Source: Kumtagia ephedrae (lineage in GTDB: Bacteria > Pseudomonadota > Alphaproteobacteria > Rhizobiales > Rhizobiaceae). Taken from it: a stretch of 64,000 bases of DNA. Both the position numbers and the translations under genes were made by a program. Below, piece after piece: positions 1 through 9,020 of this stretch; the first letter of the stretch is position 1; each line of letters starts with the position of its first letter. Under the pieces are notes generated by a model, which made no database searches, had not been told where the DNA came from, and was given only the letters and a program-made list of their open reading frames with translations. Where the stretch lies: positions 62,001-126,000 of the forward strand of contig NZ_PXYK01000015.1 in NCBI RefSeq assembly GCF_003012745.1, given 5' to 3'.

Positions 1-2766
1 GATCTCGACGCCCAGCCCCAGCATCACCGCCACGGGGCCTATCAGCGACAACGGCACGGCGAGCAGGACCGAAACCGGCGCGATCCAGCTCTCATACTGC
101 CCGGCCAGCACCAGATAGACCAGCAGCAGCGCCAGCGCGAAGACCAGGTACATCTGGTTTCCGACCAGCTTCTCCTGATAGGAAAGCGCGGTCCAGTCGA
201 AGCCGACGCCCGGCGGCAGCGTCTTTTCGGCGATCTCCTCCATCAGCCGCATCGCCTGGCCCGACGAAAACCCCGGCGCCGGCACGCCGACCAGCGATGC
301 CGAAGGATAGAGATTGTAGAGACTGATCAACGAAGGGCCGACGCTCGGCGTGACGGTCAGCACCGTGCCCAGCGGGATCATGTCGCCGTTCTTGTTGCGC
401 ACGGTCAGATTGCCGATGTCGTCCGGCTTCAGGCGGAACTGCGCGTCGCCCTGCACGTAGATCTGGAAGACCCGTCCGAACTTGTTGAACTGGTCGACAT
501 AGGTCGAGCCGAGATAGCTCGCCAGCGTAGAGAACACCGCGTCCGTGGTCAGGCCCAGGTTCTCGACCTTCTCGCGGTCGACCTCGACCCGGTACTGCGG
601 CACGCTGGCGCGGAACGGCGCCGATATCCGCTGGATGCCGGACTGGGTCTCGGCGGCAAGCACCATGGCGTTCACCGAGCGCTGCAGCTTGCCGAAATCG
701 AAGCTGCCGTCGCGGACCTCGATCTGCATGGTGAAGCCGCCTGCATTGCCGATGCCCTGGATCGGCGGCGGCGGCAGGACCAGGACGCGCGCGTCCTGGA
801 CCGCCTCCAGGCTCTTGCTCAACGTGGCATAGAGCGCCGGAAGGGACTCGGTCCTGCCGCGCTCGCTCCAGTCGTCGAACATGATGTAGGCAATGCCGGC
901 ATTGGCCAGCGTCGAGCTGTTGTCGAGCGCCGAGACGCCGGCGATGGTGATCACCTGGCGGACGCCGGGGATCGGCCTGGCGATCTGCTCGACCTGCTGC
1001 ATCGCCGCTTGCGTGCGCCCGAGCGCGGCGCCGTCGGGAAGCTGCACGGCGGCCAGCACATAACCCTGATCCTCGATCGGCAGGAAGCCGGTCGCCGCCC
1101 GCGACATGCCGTAGCCGGCCGCGCCGATGATCGCCAGCGCGATGAGCACCATCGGCACGCTGTGGCGGGCCATGGAGCCGATCAGCCGGGCATAGCCGTT
1201 CTCCAGGCGCTGGTAGAGCGCGTTGAAGCCCCGATAGAAGGCGTTGCGCCGCTCCATAGGAACCGAGGGCCTGAGCCACAGGGCGCATTGGGTGGGCTTC
1301 AGCGTCGCCGCGTTGACGGCGCTGAGCAGGGCGGTGGCAGCGATGACCAGCGCGAACTGCGCATACATCTGGCCGGTGAGGCCGGGCAGGAAGGAGGCCG
1401 GCAGGAACACCGCCATCAGCACCAGCGTGATGCCGACGATCGGGGCGAACAGGGCGTCCATCGCGGCGATGGCGGCGTCGTGGCCGGACATGCCGCGATC
1501 GATGTTGTGGGCGGCTCCCTCGACGACGATGATGGCGTCGTCGACGACGATGCCGATGGCGAGCACGATGGCGAACAGCGTCGACAGGTTGATCGAAAAG
1601 CCCATTGCCGCCATCGCCGCGAAGGCGCCGATGATCGTCACCGGAACCGTCGTCGCCGGCACCAGCATGGCCCGCCAGTCCTGCAGGAACAGCAGGATGA
1701 CGATCAGCACCAGGACCGCCGCTTCGATCAGCGTCTTGTAGACCTCGCCGATGGCCTGGCTGACGAACACGGTGGTGTCGAACGGGATGTCGTGGACCAC
1801 GCCCTGCGGAAACTCGGCGGCGAGCTGGTCCATCTTGGCGCCGACGGCCCTGGCGACATCGAGCGCGTTGGCGTCGGGCGACTGGAAGATCGCCAGTCCG
1901 GCGGCCTGCTGGCCGTCGAGGTTGAACACCTGGCCGTAGGTCTGGGCGCCGAGCTCGACGCGGCCGATGTCGCGCACGCGCGTCAGTTCCGCATTGCCGC
2001 CGGACTTGACGATGACGCCGGCGAACTGATCGGGATCGTCGAGGCGGCTCGAAACGTCGATCGTGTACTGGAAGGACTGGCCGTCGGGGGTGGGCGGCAT
2101 GCCGACCTGACCGGCCGTGACTTGCTCGCTCTGCTGCTGCAGCGCCTGCACCACATCCTGCGCGGTCAGGCTGCGCACGCGCATCTTCTCGGCGTCCAGC
2201 CAGATGCGCATGGAATACTGGCCGGCACCGAAGACGCCGACATTGCCGACGCCGGGCAGGCGGGCAATCTCGTCCTTCAGCCGGATGGTGGCATAGTTGC
2301 TGAGATACAGGCTGTCGTAGCGGCCGTCCGGCGAGGTCAGCGTCACGATCTGCAGGATGGCGGTCGACTTCTTCTGGACGTTGACGCCCTGCACCTGCAC
2401 CGATTGCGGCAGCGCCGCCATGGCGCTGGAGACGCGGTTCTGCACCAGCACCTGGGCCTGGTCGAGATCGGTGCCGATGGCGAAGGTCACCGTCAACGAA
2501 TAGCTGCCGTCGGCGGCCGCGTAGGACTGCATGTAGAGCATGTCCTCCACGCCGTTCACCTGCTGCTCGATCGGCAGCGCCACCGTGTCGATGACGGTGC
2601 GGGCGCTGGCGCCGGGATAGCGGGTGGTGACCTGCACGGTGGGAGGCACGACGTTCGGGTATTGCGCCACCGGCAGGTTGATGACCGATACGATGCCGAT
2701 GACCACCATCAGGATGGCGATGACGTTCGCCAGCACCGGCCGCTCGATGAAGAATTTCGAGATCAT
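1..2766 (-). CDS. RND efflux pump inner-membrane subunit (HAE1/AcrB family), 3' end missing
   Basis: Proton-driven inner-membrane pump that passes drugs or other hydrophobic compounds through the adaptor to an outer-membrane channel. The frame is open from an ATG at 2766 to the window edge (922 codons; the family is about 1,040, so the last transmembrane helices are missing). The N-terminus MISKFFIERPVLANVIAILM is the typical first helix. The central transmembrane part has the paired Asp of the proton relay (VVDDAIIVVEG). Its ATG overlaps the stop of the upstream adaptor gene in an ATGA, so the two are translationally coupled. The substrate cannot be read from sequence, and no outer-membrane channel gene or regulator is visible on this side. 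Confidence 0.93.
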   Translation of the reverse strand, partial: MISKFFIERPVLANVIAILMVVIGIVSVINLPVAQYPNVVPPTVQVTTRYPGASARTVIDTVALPIEQQVNGVEDMLYMQSYAAADGSYSLTVTFAIGTDLDQAQVLVQNRVSSAMAALPQSVQVQGVNVQKKSTAILQIVTLTSPDGRYDSLYLSNYATIRLKDEIARLPGVGNVGVFGAGQYSMRIWLDAEKMRVRSLTAQDVVQALQQQSEQVTAGQVGMPPTPDGQSFQYTIDVSSRLDDPDQFAGVIVKSGGNAELTRVRDIGRVELGAQTYGQVFNLDGQQAAGLAIFQSPDANALDVARAVGAKMDQLAAEFPQGVVHDIPFDTTVFVSQAIGEVYKTLIEAAVLVLIVILLFLQDWRAMLVPATTVPVTIIGAFAAMAAMGFSINLSTLFAIVLAIGIVVDDAIIVVEGAAHNIDRGMSGHDAAIAAMDALFAPIVGITLVLMAVFLPASFLPGLTGQMYAQFALVIAATALLSAVNAATLKPTQCALWLRPSVPMERRNAFYRGFNALYQRLENGYARLIGSMARHSVPMVLIALAIIGAAGYGMSRAATGFLPIEDQGYVLAAVQLPDGAALGRTQAAMQQVEQIARPIPGVRQVITIAGVSALDNSSTLANAGIAYIMFDDWSERGRTESLPALYATLSKSLEAVQDARVLVLPPPPIQGIGNAGGFTMQIEVRDGSFDFGKLQRSVNAMVLAAETQSGIQRISAPFRASVPQYRVEVDREKVENLGLTTDAVFSTLASYLGSTYVDQFNKFGRVFQIYVQGDAQFRLKPDDIGNLTVRNKNGDMIPLGTVLTVTPSVGPSLISLYNLYPSASLVGVPAPGFSSGQAMRLMEEIAEKTLPPGVGFDWTALSYQEKLVGNQMYLVFALALLLVYLVLAGQYESWIAPVSVLLAVPLSLIGPVAVMLGLGVEI

Positions 2767-3929
2767 TGCGCCGAACCGGCGGACTGGGCGGCGAGGGTCC
2801 GCACCTGCGGCTCGACCTTCTGGCCGGGCACGACGTCGAGCAGGCCGGAGACGAGGACGCGATCCTCGGCGGCGACGCCCGCGGTGACCACGCGCAGGTC
2901 GCCGACCAGTTGGCCGATCTGCACCGTGCGCTGCTCGACCATGTCGTCCTTGCCGGCTACCAGCACATAGCGCCCGGCCTGATCCGCGCCTATGGCGCGA
3001 TCGGGAACCAGCAGCATTCCCGGCTCGTTGCCGAGCGGCACGCGGACGCGGACGAAATAGCCGGGCAGAAGCTGGCGGTCGGCATTGGCCAGGACGGCGC
3101 GGACGCCGAGCGTGCCGGTCGAGACGTCGACGCTCGGATCGGCATAGTCGAGCAGGCCCTTGTGGGGAAAGCCGGTCTCGGTCTGCAGCCCGACCTCGAC
3201 CTCGACCTTCTTGAGATCGGCCGAGGTCAGTCCGCGCTGCCGCATGGCGGCGCGGATACGCAGCACGTCCTGCTCGCTGATCGTGAAGTTCACATAGATC
3301 GGATCGAGCTGGACGATGCTGGCGAGCACGGTGGCTTCCGCCCCGCCGACGAGTTGCCCCATGGAAACCTGCCGTGCGGTGACGATGCCGTCGAACGGCG
3401 CCTTCACCTGGGTATAGCTGAGGTCGAGCGCCGCCTTCTTGGTGTCCGCCTCCGTCTGCCGCTGGCGAGCGGCGTCGGCGTCGCGCTGCGCGGTCGCCTG
3501 GTCGAGCGAGGACTGCGGGGAGACGCCCTTCTTCACCAGATCCTGCTGGCGGACGAATTCGGCCTGCGAGTTCTTCGCCGTCGCTTCGGCGCTGGCCTGG
3601 GCACCCTGTGCGTCCTCCAGGGCCAGCTGATAGGGTTCCGGTTCGATGAGGAAGAGGACCGTGCCGGCCTTCACCTCGTCGCCGTCCTTGTAGTCGATTT
3701 CCTGGATGAAGCCCTGGACGCGCGCCACCAGAGTGGTCGAGTTGACGGCCGTGGTGTTGCCGGTTGCCGTCAGATAGGGCGTGACATCCTGCTTCAACGG
3801 CAATGCAACGTCCACCTTAGGCGGCGGCGGCGGCACATAGGTGTTCTGCTCGGTGCAGGCGACAAGCATCGCAGCCACTACGACGGCACAGAACCCGCGC
3901 GGACCCGCTCTCCTAGCCAGCCGCGTCAA
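2763..3929 (-). CDS. RND efflux periplasmic adaptor lipoprotein (AcrA/MexA family)
   Basis: Membrane-fusion protein joining the RND pump to an outer-membrane channel. The N-terminus is a lipoprotein signal: basic start, hydrophobic stretch and a lipobox ending MLVAC. Then follow a Pro-rich tether, a biotinyl-lipoyl-like half (residues about 65-100), a coiled-coil hairpin rich in Ala, Gln and Asp (about 100-165), the second lipoyl half and a beta-barrel ending near residue 380; 388 residues is normal. I chose a TTG start at 3929 because no ATG or GTG ahead of the lipobox would keep a full signal peptide, so the exact start is uncertain. The stop overlaps the pump start. Confidence 0.92.
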   Translation of the reverse strand: MTRLARRAGPRGFCAVVVAAMLVACTEQNTYVPPPPPKVDVALPLKQDVTPYLTATGNTTAVNSTTLVARVQGFIQEIDYKDGDEVKAGTVLFLIEPEPYQLALEDAQGAQASAEATAKNSQAEFVRQQDLVKKGVSPQSSLDQATAQRDADAARQRQTEADTKKAALDLSYTQVKAPFDGIVTARQVSMGQLVGGAEATVLASIVQLDPIYVNFTISEQDVLRIRAAMRQRGLTSADLKKVEVEVGLQTETGFPHKGLLDYADPSVDVSTGTLGVRAVLANADRQLLPGYFVRVRVPLGNEPGMLLVPDRAIGADQAGRYVLVAGKDDMVEQRTVQIGQLVGDLRVVTAGVAAEDRVLVSGLLDVVPGQKVEPQVRTLAAQSAGSAQ

Positions 3930-4131
3930 GCCCGATGAGGGGGCTTTCTCCCGGTCCGACGCCCGATCCGCGTCTTCCGGTGCGCAATACTGCTGCGTGA
4001 TGGAAGCCCCCCTACTCCGTCAATCACAGGAACGCCGAGGAGAGAACTGCTCGACCTCAGGTTTTTCGTTTGACGCTATAGCGATTCCCGTTCGAAGTAT
4101 AGCTGTCCGGAGAACTCCAAAGGAGGGGTAA

Positions 4132-4302
4132 GGGCAGGCCAGCGCCCAGACGGCTGAGGAACGCGCCGCCTGCCAGGCTGATTTCGAGAAGTTCTGTCCG
4201 GGCGTCATCCCAGGCGGCGGCCGGGTGCTCGAGTGCCTCGCCAAGCAGATGGACAAGCTTTCGCCGGCTTGCCAGAAGGTCGTGCAGACGCACATCAAGT
4301 AG
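4132..4302 (+). pseudogene. 5'-truncated Cys-rich repeat periplasmic protein
   Basis: Frame +1 reads GQASAQTAEERAACQADFEK and continues with regularly spaced cysteines (C-x6-C, then LxCL and PAC) to a TAG at 4302. This resembles small exported Cys-rich repeat proteins of rhizobia, and the ASA-Q stretch looks like the end of a signal peptide. An in-frame TAA at 4129-4131 lies directly upstream and there is no start codon, so the signal peptide is gone; it is best called a fragment. The flanks 3930-4131 and 4303-4472 contain no gene I can support. Confidence 0.6.
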
Positions 4303-4472
4303 GACGCCGGATCGATCCTGGCCGACGGAGCCCGGCTATTGCGTCACCGCCGGGGCCGACACGGCCTTCGTCGGAAGGCTGCCGCGTCGATCGTCCGCGC
4401 CGGCCGCAGCCAGCGCACCGGCATCCTCTCCTCGCAGCGGAGGAGAATTCGGAAACCCGTGAACGGGACGAT

Positions 4473-4703
4473 CTAAGCCTTCTTCTTCGCCGGCTTGCGC
4501 GAACCGCGTTTTTCCGGCGGCGCGTCGACCTGGAGTGCTTCCCTTGCCAGTCGCGCCTGGCGGAGCTTCGCCGTCTTGGCGTCGCGCTTCGCCGCTTCCG
4601 TCGCCACAATGGTCCGGGCGGCGCTGTCGGTCACCTCGGCCTTGGTCTCAGCCCTTGAGCGCGACGTCTTCAGCAGGCTCAGCCGCTCGATCGCCTTGGT
4701 CAT
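4473..4703 (-). CDS. small basic hypothetical protein
   Basis: A 76-residue Lys/Arg/Ala-rich protein (MTKAIERLSLLKTSRSRAET, ending in a Lys-rich tail RKPAKKKA). A GGAGGG ribosome-binding site lies 5 nt before the ATG, supporting real translation. It has no membrane segment or cysteine; the middle is predicted from composition to be helical. The basic tail suggests nucleic-acid binding, which is inference only. It lies downstream of the cold-shock gene on the same strand, separated from it by an intrinsic terminator. I do not recognise the family. Confidence 0.65.
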   Translation of the reverse strand: MTKAIERLSLLKTSRSRAETKAEVTDSAARTIVATEAAKRDAKTAKLRQARLAREALQVDAPPEKRGSRKPAKKKA

Positions 4704-4733
4704 TTTGCCCTCCGTGATGAAGGTTCGTCCTCG

Positions 4734-4763
4734 AAAACAAAAGGGCCGGGCGCGAGCCCGGCC
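4734..4763 (-). terminator. intrinsic terminator of the cold-shock gene
   Basis: On the minus strand GGCCGGGC-TCGC-GCCCGGCC is followed by CTTTTGTTTT, a strong GC stem with a U-rich tail about 60 nt after the cold-shock stop codon. Confidence 0.85.
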
Positions 4764-4824
4764 TTCATCGTCGTGGCGACGATCCGTGCCAGTACATCCG
4801 TGGTCACGGATCGGTGCCGAATAG

Positions 4825-5034
4825 TCAGACGGCCGTGAGGTTCTCGGCCGCGCTCTTGCCAGAGCGGTTGTCCTTGACGATGTCGAAGCTGATCTTCTGC
4901 CCTTCGACGATCGTGCGCATGCCGGCGCGCTCGACGGCCGAGATGTGGACGAACACGTCGGCAGCGCCGTCGTCAGGCTGGATAAAGCCGAAGCCTTTGG
5001 TGGAATTGAAGAACTTGACGGTTCCGGTGGTCAT
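4825..5034 (-). CDS. cold-shock domain protein (CspA family)
   Basis: A 69-residue single cold-shock domain, an RNA-binding beta-barrel that loosens RNA structure. RNP1 (KGFGFI) and RNP2 (VFVHI) are both present and the length is typical. An AAGGAAG ribosome-binding site precedes the ATG. The 283 nt upstream (5035-5317) hold no ORF of note, but Csp messages often have long structured leaders, so part may be 5' UTR. Rhizobia usually carry several paralogs, so I give no specific symbol. Confidence 0.95.
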   Translation of the reverse strand: MTTGTVKFFNSTKGFGFIQPDDGAADVFVHISAVERAGMRTIVEGQKISFDIVKDNRSGKSAAENLTAV

Positions 5035-5317
5035 GACGGCTTCCTTTTCAATTGGTCATGAAACTACGCTCGCCCGGCCGTATGCAGGGCGACGCAATGC
5101 AATCGATTTTGAGAGGGAAGATCGTCGGAAGCGCGTTGGCGCCAGAACAAAGTTCGACAAGCAAGATCGATGGGGCATAACTAACCCTTATTCCGATCCA
5201 AATCAAGGTATTGCGAAAATATTCCGACGGCGCCACGCCGGACAGCTCTACCCCGGGGGCGGATTCAGCCGGCCCGGGCGCCGCGGCGCCGCGGAAGAAA
5301 GCACCGGCGGAAAGGCG

Positions 5318-6505
5318 TTACAGCTTCGTCCAGGCACCGTTTTTCTTCGAGGATCGGACGCAGGCCTCGACGAAGGCGACGCCCTCGACGCCATCCTGCA
5401 CGGTCGGGAAGATCACGTCCTTCGGCGGCTTGCCGCCCTTCTTGCGCATGGCGCGAATGGCGCGTGCCGCCTCCGCATAAATGTTGGCGAAGCCTTCGAG
5501 ATAGCCTTCGGGGTGCCCGGGCGGCACGCGCGTCATCCTGGCCGCCGCCGGGCCGGAGCCGGCGCCGCCGCGGGTGATGAGCTGCTTCGGCTGGCCGAAG
5601 GGCGTCCACCACAGATAGTTCGGGTCTGCCTGCGTCCATTCGAGGCCGCCTTTGGTGCCGTAGACCCTGAGCTTCAGCCCGTTCTCGTTGCCGGGCGCCA
5701 CCTGGCTCGCCCACAGCATGCCCTTGGCGCCCGGCGCCTTGCCGCGCGGCTTGAAGCGCAGCAGCACATGCGCATTGTCGTCGAGCGCCCGGCCGGGCAC
5801 GAAGGCGTCGAGGTCGGCGGCCAGGCTGTCCAGCTCCAGCCCGGTGACGAAGCGCAGCAGGTTGTAGGCATGCGTGCCGATGTCGCCGGTCGAGCCGCCG
5901 GCGCCCGACTGCTTCGGGTCGGTGCGCCAGGCCGCCTGCTTGGAACCGCTGTCCTCGGCCTTTTCGGTCAGCCAGTCCTGGGGATATTCGGCCTGGACGA
6001 CGCGGATGTCGCCGAGCTGTCCGGACGCCACCATCTCGCGCGCCTGCCGGATCATCGGATAGCCGGTGTAGTTGTGGGTGAGGACGAACAGCTTGCCGCT
6101 CTTTTCGGCCAGCGCCGCCAGCTTCCTGGCGTCGGCCAGGGTCGAGGTCAGCGGCTTGTCACAGATGACGTGGATGCCGGCTTCGAGGAACGCTTTTGCC
6201 GCCGGCCAGTGCATGTGGTTGGGCGTGACGATGGCGACCGCCTCGATGCCGTCCGAGCGCTTCGCCTCGGCCTTGGCCATCTCGGCGAAGGAGCCGTAGC
6301 TGCGTTCCGGATCGAGGCCGAGCTCCGCCGCGGAAGCCTTGGCTCGCTCTGGGCTGGAGGACAGCGCGCCGGCCACCAGCTCGAACTCTCCGTCGATGCG
6401 CGCGGCGATGCGGTGCACCGCGCCGATGAAGGCGCCCTGCCCGCCGCCCACCATGCCGTAGCGGATGGGCCCGGAGCCCGATTCGACCTGCCTACCGGAT
6501 ACCAT
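5318..6505 (-). CDS. Gfo/Idh/MocA-family sugar or inositol dehydrogenase
   Basis: NAD(P)-dependent oxidoreductase of sugars, inositols or their derivatives. The N-terminal Rossmann fold has a GGGQGAFIG loop at about residues 20-28; the family E-K-P motif appears as CDKPLT, supplying the catalytic Lys; the C-terminal half is the alpha/beta dimerisation and substrate domain. Length 395 is normal. The ATG has a GGGAG site 7 nt upstream. It lies 110 nt downstream of a xylose-isomerase-like gene on the same strand, forming the left arm of a divergent catabolic cluster, though a hairpin repeat separates the two. The exact substrate is not readable. Confidence 0.9.
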   Translation of the reverse strand: MVSGRQVESGSGPIRYGMVGGGQGAFIGAVHRIAARIDGEFELVAGALSSSPERAKASAAELGLDPERSYGSFAEMAKAEAKRSDGIEAVAIVTPNHMHWPAAKAFLEAGIHVICDKPLTSTLADARKLAALAEKSGKLFVLTHNYTGYPMIRQAREMVASGQLGDIRVVQAEYPQDWLTEKAEDSGSKQAAWRTDPKQSGAGGSTGDIGTHAYNLLRFVTGLELDSLAADLDAFVPGRALDDNAHVLLRFKPRGKAPGAKGMLWASQVAPGNENGLKLRVYGTKGGLEWTQADPNYLWWTPFGQPKQLITRGGAGSGPAAARMTRVPPGHPEGYLEGFANIYAEAARAIRAMRKKGGKPPKDVIFPTVQDGVEGVAFVEACVRSSKKNGAWTKL

Positions 6506-6520
6506 TGGTGTCTCCCAAAT

Positions 6521-6629
6521 GAGCGAATAGCGAAATAGCGAATAGAGAATAGCGGGTTCGATGCGCGACCGATCGGACGACGTTTCATGTTCGCTATTCG
6601 CTATTTCCTAGTCGCTACTCGCTCTCTAT
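6521..6629. repeat. inverted repeat built of AATAGCG heptads
   Basis: The left arm carries degenerate AATAGCG units in tandem (GCGAATAGCGAAATAGCGAA); the right arm (from about 6590) is the same motif inverted (TTCGCTATTCGCTATTTCC). The arms can pair into a long hairpin between two co-oriented sugar genes. The right arm runs over the stop codon of the upstream isomerase gene and supplies its last residues. Confidence 0.75.
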
Positions 6630-7679
6630 CCCCATCATCTTCCTGAGCGCCGCCTTGTCCGACTTGCCCTCCGCAAAATCGTCGAAGGCCCGCTCGGTCA
6701 CCCGGATGATGTGATGCTGGATAAAAGGCGCGCCTTCGGCGGCGCCGTCTTCCGGGTGCTTCAGGCAGCACTCCCACTCCAGCACCGCCCAGGAATCGTA
6801 GTCGTAGGCGGCAAGTTTCGAGAAGATGCCGGAAAAATCGACCTGGCCGTCGCCGAGCGAGCGGAAGCGGCCGGCACGGTTCACCCAGCCCTGATAGCCG
6901 GAATAGACGCCCTGGCGGCCGTTCGGGTTGAACTCGGCGTCTTTCACGTGAAAGGCTTTGATGCGCTCGTGATAGATGTCGATGAAGGCGAGGTAGTCGA
7001 GCTGCTGCAGCAGGAAGTGCGAGGGGTCGTAGTTGATGTTGCAGCGCCTGTGGCCGCCGACCGCGTCCAAAAACATCTCGAAGGTGGCGCCGTCGAACAC
7101 GTCCTCGCCCGGATGGATCTCGTAGCCGATGTCGACGCCCGCGTCCTCGTATCTGTCGAGGATCGGCTTCCAGCGCCGGCCGAGTTCGGCGAAGGCCTCC
7201 TCGATCAGGCCGGCCGGCCGCTGCGGCCAGGGGTAGAGATAAGGGAAGGCGAGCGCGCCGGAGAAGGAAACAGAGGTCTTCAGCCCGAGGTTCCGCGAGG
7301 CTTGCGCGCCGAACGCCATCTGCTCGACGGCCCAGGCCTGCCGCGCCTTCGGGTTGTTGTGGACCGCGGCGGGCGCGAAGCCGTCGAACTGCGCGTCATA
7401 GGCGGGGTGCACGGCGACCAACTGGCCCTGCAGATGGGTGGAGAGCTCGGTGATCTCGACGCCGGCATCGGCGCAGATGCCCTTCACCTCGTCGCAATAG
7501 GTCTTCGAGGTCGCCGCCTTCTCCAGGTCGAACAGCCTTCCGTCCCAGGTCGGGATCTGGACGCCCTTGTAGCCGAGCCCGGCCGCCCATTTGGCGATGG
7601 CGGGAAGGGAATTGAACGGGGCGGCGTCACCCGCGAACTGGGCCAGAAATATCGCCGGGCCCTTCATCGTCTTGGCCAT
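6615..7679 (-). CDS. xylose-isomerase-like sugar isomerase/epimerase (AP-endonuclease 2 fold)
   Basis: TIM-barrel protein of the IolE / sugar-phosphate isomerase-epimerase group, 354 residues, with likely metal ligands in GYEIHPGEDV, NINYDPSHF and FHVKDAEF. I start it at the ATG at 7679, which follows GGAGGAGA at good spacing; the frame stays open upstream but that part is basic and low-quality. It is first in the left arm of a divergent cluster. The C-terminal residues and stop codon lie inside the heptad repeat. The fold is clear; the sugar is not. Confidence 0.88.
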   Translation of the reverse strand: MAKTMKGPAIFLAQFAGDAAPFNSLPAIAKWAAGLGYKGVQIPTWDGRLFDLEKAATSKTYCDEVKGICADAGVEITELSTHLQGQLVAVHPAYDAQFDGFAPAAVHNNPKARQAWAVEQMAFGAQASRNLGLKTSVSFSGALAFPYLYPWPQRPAGLIEEAFAELGRRWKPILDRYEDAGVDIGYEIHPGEDVFDGATFEMFLDAVGGHRRCNINYDPSHFLLQQLDYLAFIDIYHERIKAFHVKDAEFNPNGRQGVYSGYQGWVNRAGRFRSLGDGQVDFSGIFSKLAAYDYDSWAVLEWECCLKHPEDGAAEGAPFIQHHIIRVTERAFDDFAEGKSDKAALRKMMGIESE

Positions 7680-8051
7680 CTGTCTCCTCCTGGATCGCGG
7701 CCGCATCCTAGGCATTTCCGCCGCAGCCGCAAGGCTTCGAGGGGAACGGCGACCGCGGTTGGTCTTCGTCGCTCTGGTCATACCAAATCTGAAAACGAGG
7801 TCAAGGCCGCGCCGGACGCATGGCAGTGCGTCACTCTTCTTGCAGATCGCCCATTTTTGTAGTGTTTTCATAAACATGTTCTGCATCTCCTTGCTCGACC
7901 TGCACCTTCTTGCGACCGGAAGGCAAATGGGCTAGAAATCTTCTAAAGCCCAATTGGTCGAACCAGTTTGCGAAAAAGACTGGACGGCCTTGCGGGAGGA
8001 AACGGCTCCGCGCGGCGGAGCGAATTCAAGGCAGGACTGGAGACCTGGATC
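7680..8051. promoter_or_regulatory. divergent promoter region of the sugar cluster
   Basis: A 372-nt gap between two divergent isomerase genes, AT-richer than its surroundings around 7785-7900. It must carry promoters for both arms and contains the GntR-type palindrome at 7955-7965. I cannot assign -35/-10 boxes with confidence. Confidence 0.6.
7955..7965. promoter_or_regulatory. GntR/FadR-type operator TGGTCGAACCA
   Basis: TGGT-CGA-ACCA fits the TnGTnnnACnA pattern known for FadR-subfamily GntR regulators. It lies between the two divergent isomerase genes, and a GntR regulator with an FCD-type ligand domain (10196-10906) ends the right-arm operon, so autoregulation of the cluster is the natural inference. 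Confidence 0.6.
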
Positions 8052-8939
8052 ATGCATCTTTCGACGCACAACTGGATGCGCGCCGAGCCGCTGGAGGTAA
8101 CGCTGAAGCGCATCAAGCGGTTCGGCTACGAGTCGATCGAGATTTCCGGCGAGCCGGAGCAGTACAAGACCGGCGAGACGCGCGCCCTGCTCAAGGAGCA
8201 CGGCATCCGCTGCTGGGGCGCGGTCACGCTGATGCTGGGCGAGCGCAATCTTGCCGCCAGGGATCAGGGTCAGCGCGAGCGCTCGGTGCAGTATGTCAAG
8301 GACGTGCTCACCATGGTGAGCGAGCTCGACGGCGAGATCATCACCCTGGTGCCGGCGACGGTGGGCAAGGTGGTGCCGGACGGCACCGAGGAGGAGGAGT
8401 GGAGCTGGGTGGTCGACGCCACCCGCGAGTGTTTCGGCCATGCCAGAAAGGTCGGGGTGCGGATCGCGGTCGAGCCGCTGAACCGCTTCGAGACTTACCT
8501 GTTCAATCGCGGCGAGCAGGCGCTGGCGCTGGCCGACGCGGTGTCGCCCGAATGCGGCGTCTGCCTCGACGCCTATCACCTCAACATGGAGGAGTTCGAC
8601 GTCCACGAGGCGATCCGCAAGGTCGGCAAACGGCTGTTCGACTTCCATGTGGCCGACAACAACCGCTTCGCGGCGGGGCTCGGCACCATCGACTGGAAGC
8701 GGATCGTCGGGACGCTCAGGGAGATCGGCTATGACGGCGCGCTGACCAACGAGTTCGTGGCGCCGGTCGACCGCACCCCGGCCGCCCGCTATCCCGACAT
8801 GGTCGAGCGCAACCCCGTCGACATCTCGCCGGAGCAGCTGAAGTTCATCCAGGACCACGGTTCCAGCCTGCTCACCGAGACATTCTATACCGACCAGATG
8901 CGCATCACAGCAGAGACGCTGCTGCCGCTGATCAAGTAG
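8052..8939 (+). CDS. xylose-isomerase-like sugar isomerase/epimerase (second copy)
   Basis: TIM-barrel sugar isomerase/epimerase, 295 residues from the ATG at 8052 (MHLSTHNWMRAEPLE), with GGAG about 10 nt upstream. Likely metal and catalytic residues are in AVEPLNRFE (Glu), CLDAYHLNMEE (Asp, His), DFHVADNNR (His) and TNEFVAP (Glu). It is first in the right arm and is only distantly similar to the left-arm isomerase, so this is not a recent duplication. It probably interconverts a keto sugar or inosose-like intermediate in the same pathway. Confidence 0.88.
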   Translation: MHLSTHNWMRAEPLEVTLKRIKRFGYESIEISGEPEQYKTGETRALLKEHGIRCWGAVTLMLGERNLAARDQGQRERSVQYVKDVLTMVSELDGEIITLVPATVGKVVPDGTEEEEWSWVVDATRECFGHARKVGVRIAVEPLNRFETYLFNRGEQALALADAVSPECGVCLDAYHLNMEEFDVHEAIRKVGKRLFDFHVADNNRFAAGLGTIDWKRIVGTLREIGYDGALTNEFVAPVDRTPAARYPDMVERNPVDISPEQLKFIQDHGSSLLTETFYTDQMRITAETLLPLIK

Positions 8940-9020
8940 CGCGCGTCTCGCCGCGCCGGCCGCCACCGGGGGGCGGTGGCCGGCGCGAGCCTCTTCCTCG
9001 CAACAGGCAACGGACACCGC

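Noticed and set aside
92-1288. Long minus-strand open frame over the RND pump gene
   Set aside because: It is out of frame with the clear RND protein, Arg/Gly/Asp-rich and without any family motif; a high-GC shadow.
1009-2970. 653-codon plus-strand open frame
   Set aside because: Antisense to the pump and adaptor genes, composition His/Asp/Arg-rich; a mirror of codon bias.
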